Of a stretch of DNA of 11,721 nt, positions 1-7,211 are shown piece after piece. This DNA is from Cyclobacteriaceae bacterium (lineage in GTDB: Bacteria > Bacteroidota > Bacteroidia > Cytophagales > Cyclobacteriaceae), in assembly GCA_029882675.1 (NCBI GenBank), contig JAOUKJ010000079.1, forward strand, positions 1 through 11,721. Reading direction: 5' to 3'. A program made the translations under genes and the position numbers. The first letter of the stretch is position 1. The number at the start of each line of letters is the position of its first letter. The notes under the pieces were generated by a model. The model had not been told where the DNA came from. It saw only the letters and a program-made list of their open reading frames with translations, and searched no databases.

Positions 1-1814
1 GTAACTGGAGATACTCCACTGGAATATAAAGTAATGAGTGCTCCTACAGGTTCCGGAGAGATGCCACTAATTGTTGTAATGGTAGTGTTGGTGCAATATG
101 ATCCAACAATAATTGGAGATACCGACTGGGTTTGGACTGTGACGCTGTTTGTTGAAACCACCGGGCAGAGGCCGGATTCTGTGGTGTATACCGTCAGGTT
201 ATCACCTTCTGCAAGCCCGCTAATCCCTGATATGATCCATGAAGTTGTTGATGTTGTTGTAGTGAAACCACTGGCAATATCATTAATATAAAGTTCTAAT
301 ACAGCGGAAGTTGCAGGGGTGGCGGCCAGTGTACCTGTAATAGATGTTGTTGTAGTTGTTGTGGGAGGTGTTGTTACTGTAATTGTCGCAGCTGTAGAAC
401 TGACCAGTCCGTGGCAAATAATAGCTGATGGAATTGATTCACATTCACCCCCGGCCTGTACAGTAGCATAATATGCCCCTGGTGGAAGGCAATTTCCTGT
501 TCCACAACTTACTGACCAGGCTCCTGTTGCGACCGTCGAAGTACCCCATACATCCCAGTTTGATGTCCCGGTGTTATACGCATATAAAGTAACGGTGCTG
601 CCGTCTACAGCGTCAGAAAGTCCTGAGATCCCCTTTGTTCCGGAAAGTACAGCAAGGCTGGTAGGGGGATTACTGCAAATGGCCCCAACGGTTTGTGTAC
701 TACAGTTATCAATTGAGGTGGATTTCACACCTGAAAGGATGGCCGTGGATGTAATTATTTGATTTGAAGCAAGGGCTGTTAGCCCGCTCAATGTCCAGGT
801 ACCACCGGATGTTGTTGTTGTTCCAACGGAAACGCCATCTTTAAATACGGTGATGGTTGTGCCGTCCGCTTCAGTTGATGTGCCACTAATTGCTGTTGCA
901 CCAACGGCAATAGGGCCATTAATGGCAGGACATTCGGCACGGGGTAATACTTCACCTCCTCCGGCAAGGTCATCGCCCGAGGTAGGAGGAAAAACATCAA
1001 TCAGGTCTTCCCACAAAGCATCAGTAATACCTAATGCATCATCAATACCCCCAAGATCACTTACCCCATTATTCCCAATAGCCGGATTTGGATTGATGAC
1101 GGTCATACCCACCATTCTCAAAGGAGTAGCACTGTTTACGGACGGAAAATATGAGCTGATGTCCGCCCAGGGGATATAAAAATCATAGAAATAATCATCA
1201 TCTCCGCATATGTCAGTGAGGGCAATAGACTTCTGTGCATAGTCATCAAAGGGTCTGTCTGTTGTAGCAGATCCCATCTCAGTAGGTGTAGTGGTCCCGT
1301 CAATATCGTAAAGGCCAACTCCGAAGTTGGTCATGAGAATAATTTCAATTTCAAAGCCAGGATTACCTGTTACTGCGTTTGGATCAGCGTTGGGGCCGGT
1401 GAAACCAAACTTTTGGTCGGTATCAAGTAAAATACTATATCCTTTTGAATTACTGGCCGTTCCTCCCAACCGAAATCGGTAAAAGAGGTTTGTCCCATCT
1501 GAATAAGTATAAATGGTTTCATTATCAGCAGATTTTACCAGGTCAGTAAATCCACAGTCCGGTCCTGGCCCAAGATCACTATCAGGTTCGCCTCCTGCAA
1601 GGACAGGCAGGGGAGTGTAAGGTATTTCACTTTCTGTTTCGTCATTACTGATAAACCCGAAAGTGTCTTGTGATGAATAACCATCGCCGTTAGGATCAAG
1701 TACAGCTGCCCCGGTGCCGGCAGGTTTGTATATCAGGCCAGGTGTTTGAGCGTTTACTTTCGGGGTAAAATACGTTATTATTAAAAGCGTAATAATAATT
1801 AACTTCTTTGTCAT
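1..1814 (-). CDS. Large secreted protein with Ig-like repeats (N-terminal 604 residues; runs off the left edge)
   Basis: An uninterrupted minus-strand frame runs from the ATG at 1814-1812 through base 1, so the C-terminus is missing. Residues 1-22 form a classic signal peptide: KK, a hydrophobic stretch, then VNA before QTPG. Residues 23-290 form an acidic beta-rich module with a calcium-loop-like DPNGDGY (40-46), ETESEIPY (60-67), GPDCGFTDLV (84-93) and LLDTDQKFGF (129-138). This arrangement recurs at the start of large Cytophagales surface proteins. After an Ala/Gly-Asp linker, tandem modules of about 90-100 residues begin. They are marked by cysteines near 295, 380 and 573 and by the recurring pattern I-S/T-G-x-S...T-V/I-T-V/L (309-323, 396-410, 490-508, 581-595), as in bacterial Ig-like adhesion repeats. 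Thr-rich runs use repeated ACA codons. A type IX sorting or gliding-motility C-terminal domain would be expected beyond the edge, which is inference. Adhesion or gliding is the likely role; the ligand is unknown. Confidence 0.85.
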   Translation of the reverse strand, partial: MTKKLIIITLLIITYFTPKVNAQTPGLIYKPAGTGAAVLDPNGDGYSSQDTFGFISNDETESEIPYTPLPVLAGGEPDSDLGPGPDCGFTDLVKSADNETIYTYSDGTNLFYRFRLGGTASNSKGYSILLDTDQKFGFTGPNADPNAVTGNPGFEIEIILMTNFGVGLYDIDGTTTPTEMGSATTDRPFDDYAQKSIALTDICGDDDYFYDFYIPWADISSYFPSVNSATPLRMVGMTVINPNPAIGNNGVSDLGGIDDALGITDALWEDLIDVFPPTSGDDLAGGGEVLPRAECPAINGPIAVGATAISGTSTEADGTTITVFKDGVSVGTTTTSGGTWTLSGLTALASNQIITSTAILSGVKSTSIDNCSTQTVGAICSNPPTSLAVLSGTKGISGLSDAVDGSTVTLYAYNTGTSNWDVWGTSTVATGAWSVSCGTGNCLPPGAYYATVQAGGECESIPSAIICHGLVSSTAATITVTTPPTTTTTTSITGTLAATPATSAVLELYINDIASGFTTTTSTTSWIISGISGLAEGDNLTVYTTESGLCPVVSTNSVTVQTQSVSPIIVGSYCTNTTITTISGISPEPVGALITLYSSGVSPV

Positions 1815-1880
1815 CTTGGCTCTCTTCTATTTAATCGATTGATGAAAAGTAGGAAGCCGTAATTTTAATGTAAAAATTAT

Positions 1881-1905
1881 TCGGTGAGTTGCTGACACTT
1901 ACCGA
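1881..1905. promoter_or_regulatory. Hairpin in the divergent spacer between the secreted protein gene and the GAF gene
   Basis: TCGGTGAG (1881-1888) and CTTACCGA (1898-1905) pair over 8 bp with one G-T wobble and a 9-base loop. It lies 67 bases or more upstream of the minus-strand start at 1814, so it could be in that gene's leader or be a protein-binding site. The rest of the 251-base spacer (1815-2065) is A/T-rich. I saw no paired -33/-7 promoter in it, only partial -7 matches such as TACATTTA (2033-2040) ahead of the plus-strand gene. Confidence 0.3.
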
Positions 1906-2065
1906 TGAATGGTTCAATAATTAAATTGCCCGGATCTGGTTATTCGAACAAAAGTGTTATTAGAGACCATCGAATTACATGAAGAAGTCACATGAAGTTA
2001 ATCCTCGTGCTATTCCATTGGATTTTATTTATTACATTTAAGCCGTTAATCTTTTTATTGTTGAT

Positions 2066-3139
2066 ATGAAGGCAAAGGACATCATCACACGGTTTACGTT
2101 ATTGGGATTTATTGTGGGCTTTATTTTTCCTGTATTTGCATTAGTGCTGGATATGGTGAGTAAAGGGCTTAGCATAACCTTCGATAATGTGGTTAAGCTA
2201 CATGAAGTAACTCCAATACATTACATCATTGATTTTGCTCCTTTGGTATTGGCAGCTACCGCATATTTTGTTGGAAAATACATTTTAGCTTTAAAAGCTG
2301 AATTAACCTCAAAACTAGAGGTTGAGAGCAGCAGGCCAAAAAAATTCGCCAGTTATATCAATACCCTGATTGAAGGGAATTATGATGCAAAATGTGATGA
2401 GGCAGATAATGAGATTCTTGGGGTTTTTAATAAATTAAAAAATACACTGAAGGAATATAAAGAAAGAGAAAAGAGACAACTCTGGACTACGGAAGGATTG
2501 ACCAAATTTATAGCAGTGCTTCGTTCGGATGAGGCCGACCTGAAGTCACTTTGTAATGAGATTATTGTGAATCTGGTTAAATATATTAAAGCTAACCAGG
2601 GAAGTATTTATATATTGGATGAGGAGGGTGACGATCAGTTTTTAAACCTCATGGCTACTTATGCTTACGATAGTAAGAAATTTCAAAACAAAAGAATAGA
2701 GCCCGGAGAAGGATTGCTCGGACAGGTCTTTAAAGAAAAGGAAACCGTGTTACTCAAAGAGGTTCCCCAAGGCTATGTGACAATCACTTCTGGATTGGGT
2801 GAGTCAACCCCAGCATGTATACTTATTATACCACTGTTGCTTAATGAAGAATTGGTGGGGGTTATTGAATTAGCCGGGTTTAAGGTGTTTGAAGATTATG
2901 AAGTAGAGTTTACTGAAAAACTTGGTGAAAATATTGCAGCAGCAGTATCCGGGATCAAAACCGCAGAAATTACAAAAACGTTATTGCAGGAGGCTCAGTA
3001 TAATACTGAACAAATGCGTAGTCAGGAAGAAGAGATGCGTCAAAATATGGAAGAACTTACCGCTACACAGGAAGAAATTGAGCGAAAGGAAAAAGAATAC
3101 CAGCAACGTATCTTGGAACTGGAAGCTAAGTTAAAGTAG
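2066..3139 (+). CDS. Two-helix membrane GAF-domain protein with C-terminal coiled coil
   Basis: A 357-residue protein. Two transmembrane helices (about 10-30 and 51-73) flank a short loop of about 20 residues, so there is little periplasmic sensing surface. Residues 92-140 resemble a HAMP-like linker (FASYINTLIEGNYDA, then an amphipathic helix), followed by WTTEGLTKF (140-148), a junction common in Bacteroidota GAF proteins. A GAF domain spans about 155-300, with IYILDEEG (181-188), the GEGLLGQVF turn (214-222) and IIPLLLNEELVGVIEL (254-269). The tail (303-357) is a highly charged coiled coil rich in Gln/Glu. No kinase, cyclase, GGDEF or methyl-accepting output domain follows, so signalling must go through dimerisation or a partner; this is inference. 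The start is the first ATG and places helix 1 correctly. No Shine-Dalgarno is visible. The gene converges on and overlaps mtaB by 14 bases. The GAF ligand is unknown. Confidence 0.85.
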   Translation: MKAKDIITRFTLLGFIVGFIFPVFALVLDMVSKGLSITFDNVVKLHEVTPIHYIIDFAPLVLAATAYFVGKYILALKAELTSKLEVESSRPKKFASYINTLIEGNYDAKCDEADNEILGVFNKLKNTLKEYKEREKRQLWTTEGLTKFIAVLRSDEADLKSLCNEIIVNLVKYIKANQGSIYILDEEGDDQFLNLMATYAYDSKKFQNKRIEPGEGLLGQVFKEKETVLLKEVPQGYVTITSGLGESTPACILIIPLLLNEELVGVIELAGFKVFEDYEVEFTEKLGENIAAAVSGIKTAEITKTLLQEAQYNTEQMRSQEEEMRQNMEELTATQEEIERKEKEYQQRILELEAKLK

Positions 3140-4469
3140 CGTTGTTTGGTTGATAACCGGTGTTAATGACTACCTCTTCACCTTCAACGAATTCTCCGTT
3201 TGACGCTATACTGTTTAATCGAAAAGCACATAACGTATTTGTTAGCATGGGATCATAAGGGGTGCTTACCCGAATATAATTGTCAGTAAACCCGCTTATC
3301 AACCCGTCCTTCACTTCTTGTTCAAAGAGTACTTCCTTTATATTTCCCAATTGACTTTCGTAAAAAAAACGACGTTTTTTCTCAGACAAAGACCTGAGCA
3401 TTTTTGATCGTCTGTTACGTTCTTTTATTTCAACCACTCCAGGCAGCGTGGCAGCAAGAGTGTTTTCCCTTTCTGAATAGGTAAATACATGTAAATAGGA
3501 GATGTCCAACTCATTGAGAAAATGATAAGTGTCGAGAAAATCTTTTTCTGTTTCCCCGGGAAAGCCTACAATGACATCAACCCCGATACAACAATCAGGC
3601 ATCATGGTTTTGATTTTTTTAACCCGGCTTATATAAGTGTCCGTGAGGTACCTGCGTTGCATTTTTTTTAATATTTGATCGGTACCGGATTGGAGCGGGA
3701 TGTGGAAATGAGGGACAAATTTATTTGAATGGGCAACAAAGTCAATAATTTCATCAGTGAGTAAATTTGGCTCAATAGAAGATATCCGGAAGCGTTTTAT
3801 TCCGGGCGTATGATCAAGTGCTTTGATCAGGTCAATGAAATATTCTTTTCTTTCACCGTTAATAATGCCAAAATCACCGGTATTCACCCCCGTTAATACA
3901 ATCTCATTTACACCTTGTTTCCCAATGGCTGTTGCATCATCTACCACATTCCCAATGCTGTTACTGCGACTTTTTCCCCGGGCAAGTGGGATAGTGCAAA
4001 AAGAGCAGGAATAGTCACACCCATCCTGTACCTTGAGAAAGGTGCGGGTGCGATCATGCAAAGACCAGGCATTGGAAAAGGAATTGGCATTTTGAATTTC
4101 TGTTGCATGTACTTCAGGTGTGGGTTTCCTTATAAATCCATCAAGCAATTCAATGAGTCTGAACTTTTCAGCAGCACCGAGTACCGCATCCACACCGGGT
4201 ATTTCAGAAATAGATTTGGGTTTAAGCTGTGCATAACAACCTATGATGGCAATATAAGCATCAGGAGATATATTACGAGCCTCTTTTACTACCTTTCTGC
4301 ATTTTTTGTCTGCATTTTCGGTGACAGAACAGGTGTTAATGATGTAAATATCCGGTCGGTCTGTAAACTCGGCCTTTTGGTAGCCCTTTTTTTCAAACAT
4401 CCTGGAAATAGTGGAGGTCTCCGAAAAATTGAGTTTACAACCCAGTGTATAAAAGGCAACTTTTTTCAT
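3126..4469 (-). CDS. mtaB: tRNA (N6-threonylcarbamoyladenosine(37)-C2)-methylthiotransferase MtaB
   Basis: A 447-residue radical-SAM methylthiotransferase. The enzyme adds a methylthio group to t6A37 in tRNAs decoding ANN codons, giving ms2t6A and better decoding. The N-terminal UPF0004 domain has its three cluster cysteines at C11 (TLGCKLNFSE), C47 (INTCSVTE) and C78 (IGCYAQLKP). The radical-SAM motif CxxxCxxC is at C151, C155 and C158 (GCDYSCSFCTIP), followed by the typical ISSIEP and HFHIPLQSG segments (near 234 and 255). The last 70 or so residues form a TRAM RNA-binding domain. TLGCKLN and the overall length favour MtaB over MiaB or RimO. All six cysteines are present, so the enzyme should be active. 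It appears to be a single-gene unit, convergent with the GAF gene, with a long A/T-rich leader containing a -7-like site. The A-rich start region lacks a Shine-Dalgarno. Confidence 0.95.
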   Translation of the reverse strand: MKKVAFYTLGCKLNFSETSTISRMFEKKGYQKAEFTDRPDIYIINTCSVTENADKKCRKVVKEARNISPDAYIAIIGCYAQLKPKSISEIPGVDAVLGAAEKFRLIELLDGFIRKPTPEVHATEIQNANSFSNAWSLHDRTRTFLKVQDGCDYSCSFCTIPLARGKSRSNSIGNVVDDATAIGKQGVNEIVLTGVNTGDFGIINGERKEYFIDLIKALDHTPGIKRFRISSIEPNLLTDEIIDFVAHSNKFVPHFHIPLQSGTDQILKKMQRRYLTDTYISRVKKIKTMMPDCCIGVDVIVGFPGETEKDFLDTYHFLNELDISYLHVFTYSERENTLAATLPGVVEIKERNRRSKMLRSLSEKKRRFFYESQLGNIKEVLFEQEVKDGLISGFTDNYIRVSTPYDPMLTNTLCAFRLNSIASNGEFVEGEEVVINTGYQPNNATLT

Positions 4470-4609
4470 ATGTTATTTCACGCTTCATATAACCTGCCTG
4501 TCGGGTCTTTTGATGGTACGTAACAGCAACAACCCAAAATGATAAAAAACGCAACGACAAACCTGTTATAAACTATCACATTCGGAGAGGAAAAACTTTC
4601 TGTCCGATG

Positions 4610-4617
4610 CAAAATTA
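4610..4617 (-). promoter_or_regulatory. Candidate -7 promoter element for mtaB
   Basis: On the minus strand this reads TAATTTTG followed by CATCGG, an exact fit to the Bacteroidota -7 consensus TAnnTTTG. I could not find a convincing TTTG -33 partner 19-21 bases upstream. It would give a leader of about 130 bases before the ATG at 4469. The element is short and the region A/T-rich, so chance is possible. Confidence 0.4.
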
Positions 4618-4662
4618 AGAAATTCAAGTCGCATTACTGGTATTTATACGGTATCAATGGAA

Positions 4663-4684
4663 AAATACCCATTTTTAGGTATTT
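4663..4684. repeat. Short inverted repeat upstream of mtaB
   Basis: AAATACC (4663-4669) and GGTATTT (4678-4684) are perfect 7-bp arms around an 8-base T-rich loop. It lies just upstream of the mtaB -7-like site, where a regulator could bind. It could equally be a minor hairpin. No T-run follows, so it is not a terminator. Confidence 0.35.
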
Positions 4685-4757
4685 ACATCTGATAAAACAG
4701 CTTGTACATTTGTTTTGACATAAGATAATACCATAGTAATATTTTTATTATTGCTCG

Positions 4758-4788
4758 AACACATGGATCCGTTGAGGATCCATGTGTT
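4758..4788. repeat. Perfect 13-bp inverted repeat with 5-base loop
   Basis: AACACATGGATCC (4758-4770) and GGATCCATGTGTT (4776-4788) are exact reverse complements around GTTGA. Neither strand has a good T-run after the stem, so it is not a standard intrinsic terminator. It sits alone in noncoding DNA. It could be an RNA hairpin, a dispersed palindromic element or a protein-binding site; the sequence does not say which. Confidence 0.75.
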
Positions 4789-4945
4789 ATTGTTGTATTA
4801 TTAAAAAGATAGGCTGTAAAATGAAAATATGCTATATTTATACCCTCGTTGGTTACCTTTAGTGTGTTTTGTGTAATAAACGCTGTGGTCAATGAATTGA
4901 AAGCAGAGACTAAAAGCATTAAAATACAGAGATGAGAAACCTGTT

Positions 4946-4977
4946 AAAGGGTGGGGCCAAAAGGTTTCACCCTTTTT
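4946..4977 (-). terminator. Hairpin just past the 3' end of the HTH/S24 regulator gene, candidate terminator
   Basis: AAAGGGTG (4946-4953) and CACCCTTT (4968-4975) form an 8-bp stem 11 bases beyond the regulator's stop codon. The plus-strand side carries five Ts but no plus-strand gene ends here. On the minus strand, where termination is needed, only TTTAA follows. A second inverted repeat, GAAACC (4936-4941) with GGTTTC (4963-4968), overlaps this stem, so the two foldings compete. Confidence 0.4.
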
Positions 4978-4986
4978 ATATGTTTT

Positions 4987-5751
4987 TTAACAGCCGTTTA
5001 ATTTATCGATCTTTTTTTCCAGTAACAAAACGCGTTCTTCTAACCTTGTAGGTGGATTGAGGCAGGCGGATATAGCCACCATAGCTTCCCATCGTTCCAA
5101 TATTTCTGGTTCGTCAATTGTGATGGATTCATAGTTAGGATCGTCTGAAGTGAAAATGAGCTTGTTCTTTTCTGCCTGATCCAGTCTTCTGATCAATAAG
5201 GTTTGTTCAGTCACAATAATGTATATCCTGCCCGGTGTAATTTTGTCTGATGTCACCGGCTTGCCAACGATGATGTCACCGTGGTGAAGTCCTTGCTGGT
5301 TAAATTCCATTTCACTGCCAGTGAGTTCAAAGGCACGGCAAGTGGGGATTTTTATCAGGGGTACATTTATTTCTTCCAGTTGGTCGATAAAATCCGCCTT
5401 ATCAAAGTTGACAATGTATTCAAAATATTTAGCAGACGGCACATACTTTATCGGGTATGATGCTGTTTTTTTGAGCTTTTCATTTCCATGCCCGTGTACG
5501 CGATCCATTTTTTCCTTAAAAGAACGAAGGCTGAACAGATCATCTACCGTTAGCTCGCGGGTAACCAGGGCGTCAATTGAAATCTGAAGATACTTCGCTA
5601 TTGCAATCAAAGTATCTGTTTTTGGTTCTGAACGGCCTTCTTCCCAGGCACCAACACTGGGTCTGGCCAAATGGAATAGTTTAGCAAATTCTGCCTGGCT
5701 CATTTTTCTTACCATGCGAACCTTTCGGATGTTGTTTCCAATATGTGACAT
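4987..5751 (-). CDS. HTH-XRE regulator with degenerate S24/LexA-like C-terminal domain
   Basis: A 254-residue regulator. Residues 5-62 are an XRE helix-turn-helix (MSQAEFAKLFHLARPSVGAW, then WEEGRSEPKTDTLIAIAKYL). A linker of about 65 residues leads to an S24-peptidase-like fold (about 130-232), with VPLIKIP, then FELTGSEMEF (141-150), GLHHGDIIVGK (154-164), PGRIYIIV and LLIRRL (185-190). In LexA, CI and UmuD the nucleophile lies in G-D-S-M and the general base in a V/I-K-R-L segment. Here these read G145-S-E-M148 and I187-R-R-L190, so both residues look lost and self-cleavage is unlikely. The domain more likely serves dimerisation or ligand sensing, which is inference. Residues 237-251 (LEERVLLLEKKIDKL) make a short coiled coil. 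The gene is divergent from the PspA cluster and may control it, itself, or neither. Confidence 0.88.
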   Translation of the reverse strand: MSHIGNNIRKVRMVRKMSQAEFAKLFHLARPSVGAWEEGRSEPKTDTLIAIAKYLQISIDALVTRELTVDDLFSLRSFKEKMDRVHGHGNEKLKKTASYPIKYVPSAKYFEYIVNFDKADFIDQLEEINVPLIKIPTCRAFELTGSEMEFNQQGLHHGDIIVGKPVTSDKITPGRIYIIVTEQTLLIRRLDQAEKNKLIFTSDDPNYESITIDEPEILERWEAMVAISACLNPPTRLEERVLLLEKKIDKLNGC

Positions 5752-5799
5752 AAATTAAATTGCTAAAAAAATGAGCATATCTAAAACCTTTAGAATATA

Positions 5800-5813
5800 T
5801 TTACGTAAACATA
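5800..5813 (-). promoter_or_regulatory. Palindrome overlapping a -7-like site upstream of the regulator gene
   Basis: TTTACGTAAA (5800-5809) is a perfect 10-bp palindrome. On the minus strand it overlaps TATGTTTA (5813-5806), a 7-of-8 match to TAnnTTTG, about 50 bases upstream of the regulator's ATG. CTAAAACCTTTAG (5781-5793), a second small inverted repeat, lies between it and the gene. The position suits an autoregulatory operator, but this is inference. Confidence 0.35.
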
Positions 5814-5991
5814 ATCATCACGGTTATAAAACGAGAAATTTTACCAGGTATTTTTTCTCCGTGTTAATATAAAAGTAATTAAAATATAGCAGAAAATGAA
5901 GATGATACTCAGGTTCAGGGCACCGCCTCGTTGAGCGGGAGAGTGTAAATGACAAACAGGAATAGTATGATGAATTTCGAATAATTTTTAA

Positions 5992-5999
5992 TACATTTG
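5992..5999 (+). promoter_or_regulatory. Candidate -7 promoter element for the YbjN-pspA unit
   Basis: TACATTTG is an exact match to the Bacteroidota -7 consensus TAnnTTTG, placed 37 bases before the ATG at 6037. The expected TTTG at -33 is not clear; AATTTCG near 5973-5979 is the closest. The A/T-rich context raises the odds of a chance match. Confidence 0.45.
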
Positions 6000-6036
6000 A
6001 TTTATCATAATTCGCAAACAATTTATTACAAAAATC

Positions 6037-6432
6037 ATGGAAGATAACTTTTCAAAGGTTAAAGATTATTTACTTGAACTGGGTCATACCATTACATTTG
6101 AAGACATGGAAGATGGTGTTATTGTGGTTGAAAATGAAGAAAGTGGAATTAAAAACCTGGTGTTGGGAATTGCTGATCCAATATTGATTGTTGAGCAGTA
6201 TATTTTTGAAATCAAAAACGGGGCAGCGGATACTTACCTGAAGCTGTTACAAATGAACAGGGATTTTATCCACGGTGCTTTTGCCGTAGATGAATCAGGA
6301 AGAAAAGTATTGTTTAGAAATACCCATGAATTGGAAAACCTGGACCTCAACGAACTGGAAGCGACCATAAATTCATTGGCGCTCTTGTTGAGTGAGCACT
6401 CCAGGCAGATCATTTCCCTTTCGGCAGTATAA
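6037..6432 (+). CDS. YbjN / DUF2170-like small protein (CesT-type chaperone fold)
   Basis: A 131-residue soluble acidic protein with no signal peptide or membrane segment. The pattern is an N-terminal helix (NFSKVKDYLLELG), paired strands (GVIVVENEESGIKNLVLGIADPILIVEQY), then helix-strand-strand around LLQMNRDFIHGAFAVDESG (70-88) and VLFRNTHEL (91-99), and a long closing helix from about 104. This is the layout of YbjN-like and DUF2170 proteins, which resemble type III secretion chaperones. In E. coli, yjfI (DUF2170) directly precedes the PspA paralogue yjfJ, and this gene likewise precedes pspA, with a 51-base gap. It is probably an adaptor or chaperone acting with PspA; that role is inferred from context. 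The start follows ACAAAAATC with no Shine-Dalgarno. Confidence 0.75.
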   Translation: MEDNFSKVKDYLLELGHTITFEDMEDGVIVVENEESGIKNLVLGIADPILIVEQYIFEIKNGAADTYLKLLQMNRDFIHGAFAVDESGRKVLFRNTHELENLDLNELEATINSLALLLSEHSRQIISLSAV

Positions 6433-6483
6433 CCTACCTGCTTTTGTAGTTATAATATGATTAGAAATTTAAAATTTTAGAAA

Positions 6484-7200
6484 ATGGGAATATTTAGTAG
6501 AATGTTTAAAATGGGACAGGCAGAGGCACATTCTGCACTGGACAAATTGGAAGACCCCATCAAATTGACCGAGCAGGGCATCAGGGATCTGAAAAAGGAT
6601 TTGGATGAGAGCCTAAAAGCCCTGGCAGAAGTAAAGGCTATGGCCATACGTGCCCGGAATGAAGCGGAAAACAATAAGAAGAAAGCGACAGATTATGAGC
6701 AGAAGGCCATGCTTATATTAAAAAAGGCCCAATCAGGCGGTATTGATGCCGCTGAGGCAGACCGCTTGGCTGGTGAGGCCTTGGTGAAAAAAGATGAGTG
6801 CGCTCAGGCTGCTGCACGATCATTGGATGAACAAAACCGCTTTGAAAATAGCGTTTCTCAATTGGATGTGAATGTGAAAAAAATCAGGTCTAATATTTCA
6901 CATTATGAAAATGAGTTGAAGACACTAAAAGCGCGTGTAAAGGTGAGCTCAGCTACACAAAAACTCAACAAGCAACTTGCACAGATCGATTCCACCGGAA
7001 CGGTTTCAATGTTGGAGCGCATGAAAGAAAAGGTGGAGCAAGAGGAAGCACTCGCGGAATCATATGGTGATATAGCCAATGAAAGCAGAAGCTTAGACGA
7101 AGAACTGGATTCAGCTATTGGGGCAGGAGCTTCTGAATTAAAGGCATCGGATGATCTGGCAGCGCTAAAGGCGAAAATGGGATTGGGCAAGTCAGAATAA
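6484..7200 (+). CDS. pspA: PspA/IM30-family (ESCRT-III-like) membrane-stress protein
   Basis: A 238-residue protein, almost entirely helical. It begins with the amphipathic MGIFSRMFKMGQAEAHSALD, which in this family inserts into the inner leaflet. LEDPIKLTEQGIRDLKKDL (22-40) is the conserved PspA/YjfJ signature. Long coiled coils (about 25-85 and 90-160) and a C-terminal helix region (175-238) ending in LAALKAKMGLGKSE follow. PspA/IM30 proteins form oligomeric rods or rings that bind and repair stressed inner membrane. With the DUF4178, DUF350 and lipoprotein genes nearby, it matches the E. coli YjfJ branch better than classical PspA, since no PspB, PspC or PspF is present. It probably shares a transcript with the YbjN-like gene and is followed by a strong terminator. 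Confidence 0.93.
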   Translation: MGIFSRMFKMGQAEAHSALDKLEDPIKLTEQGIRDLKKDLDESLKALAEVKAMAIRARNEAENNKKKATDYEQKAMLILKKAQSGGIDAAEADRLAGEALVKKDECAQAAARSLDEQNRFENSVSQLDVNVKKIRSNISHYENELKTLKARVKVSSATQKLNKQLAQIDSTGTVSMLERMKEKVEQEEALAESYGDIANESRSLDEELDSAIGAGASELKASDDLAALKAKMGLGKSE

Positions 7201-7211
7201 TCAATACGGAT

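Larger units (their letters stand above)
4470..4986. other. 517-base noncoding region between mtaB and the HTH/S24 regulator gene
   Basis: I see no credible protein gene here. The longest minus-strand frame (78 codons, 4683-4919) has no recognisable features and runs through a perfect inverted repeat. The region holds the mtaB leader, a 7-bp hairpin (4663-4684), a 13-bp-arm inverted repeat (4758-4788) and a hairpin next to the regulator's 3' end (4946-4977). TACATTTG at 4705-4712 matches the -7 consensus on the plus strand, so a small RNA cannot be excluded, but no clear terminator follows it on that strand before 4973. Confidence 0.6.

Noticed and set aside
34..1318. Several short frames on either strand inside the secreted repeat protein
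   Set aside because: All lie within the continuous minus-strand frame with signal peptide and Ig-like repeats; their composition reflects the Thr/Ser-rich codons of that gene.
3915..4523. 202-codon plus-strand frame opposite the mtaB start
   Set aside because: It lies antisense to the conserved cysteine-bearing part of mtaB and its translation shows no family features; it is a shadow of mtaB.
4683..4919. 78-codon minus-strand frame in the mtaB-regulator gap
   Set aside because: No recognisable domain, signal or composition of a real protein, and it runs through the perfect 13-bp inverted repeat at 4758-4788.
4987..6036. Prophage control region (repressor with divergent promoter)
   Set aside because: The regulator resembles phage repressors, but its neighbours are housekeeping and stress genes; no integrase, phage or mobile-element gene is present in the window.
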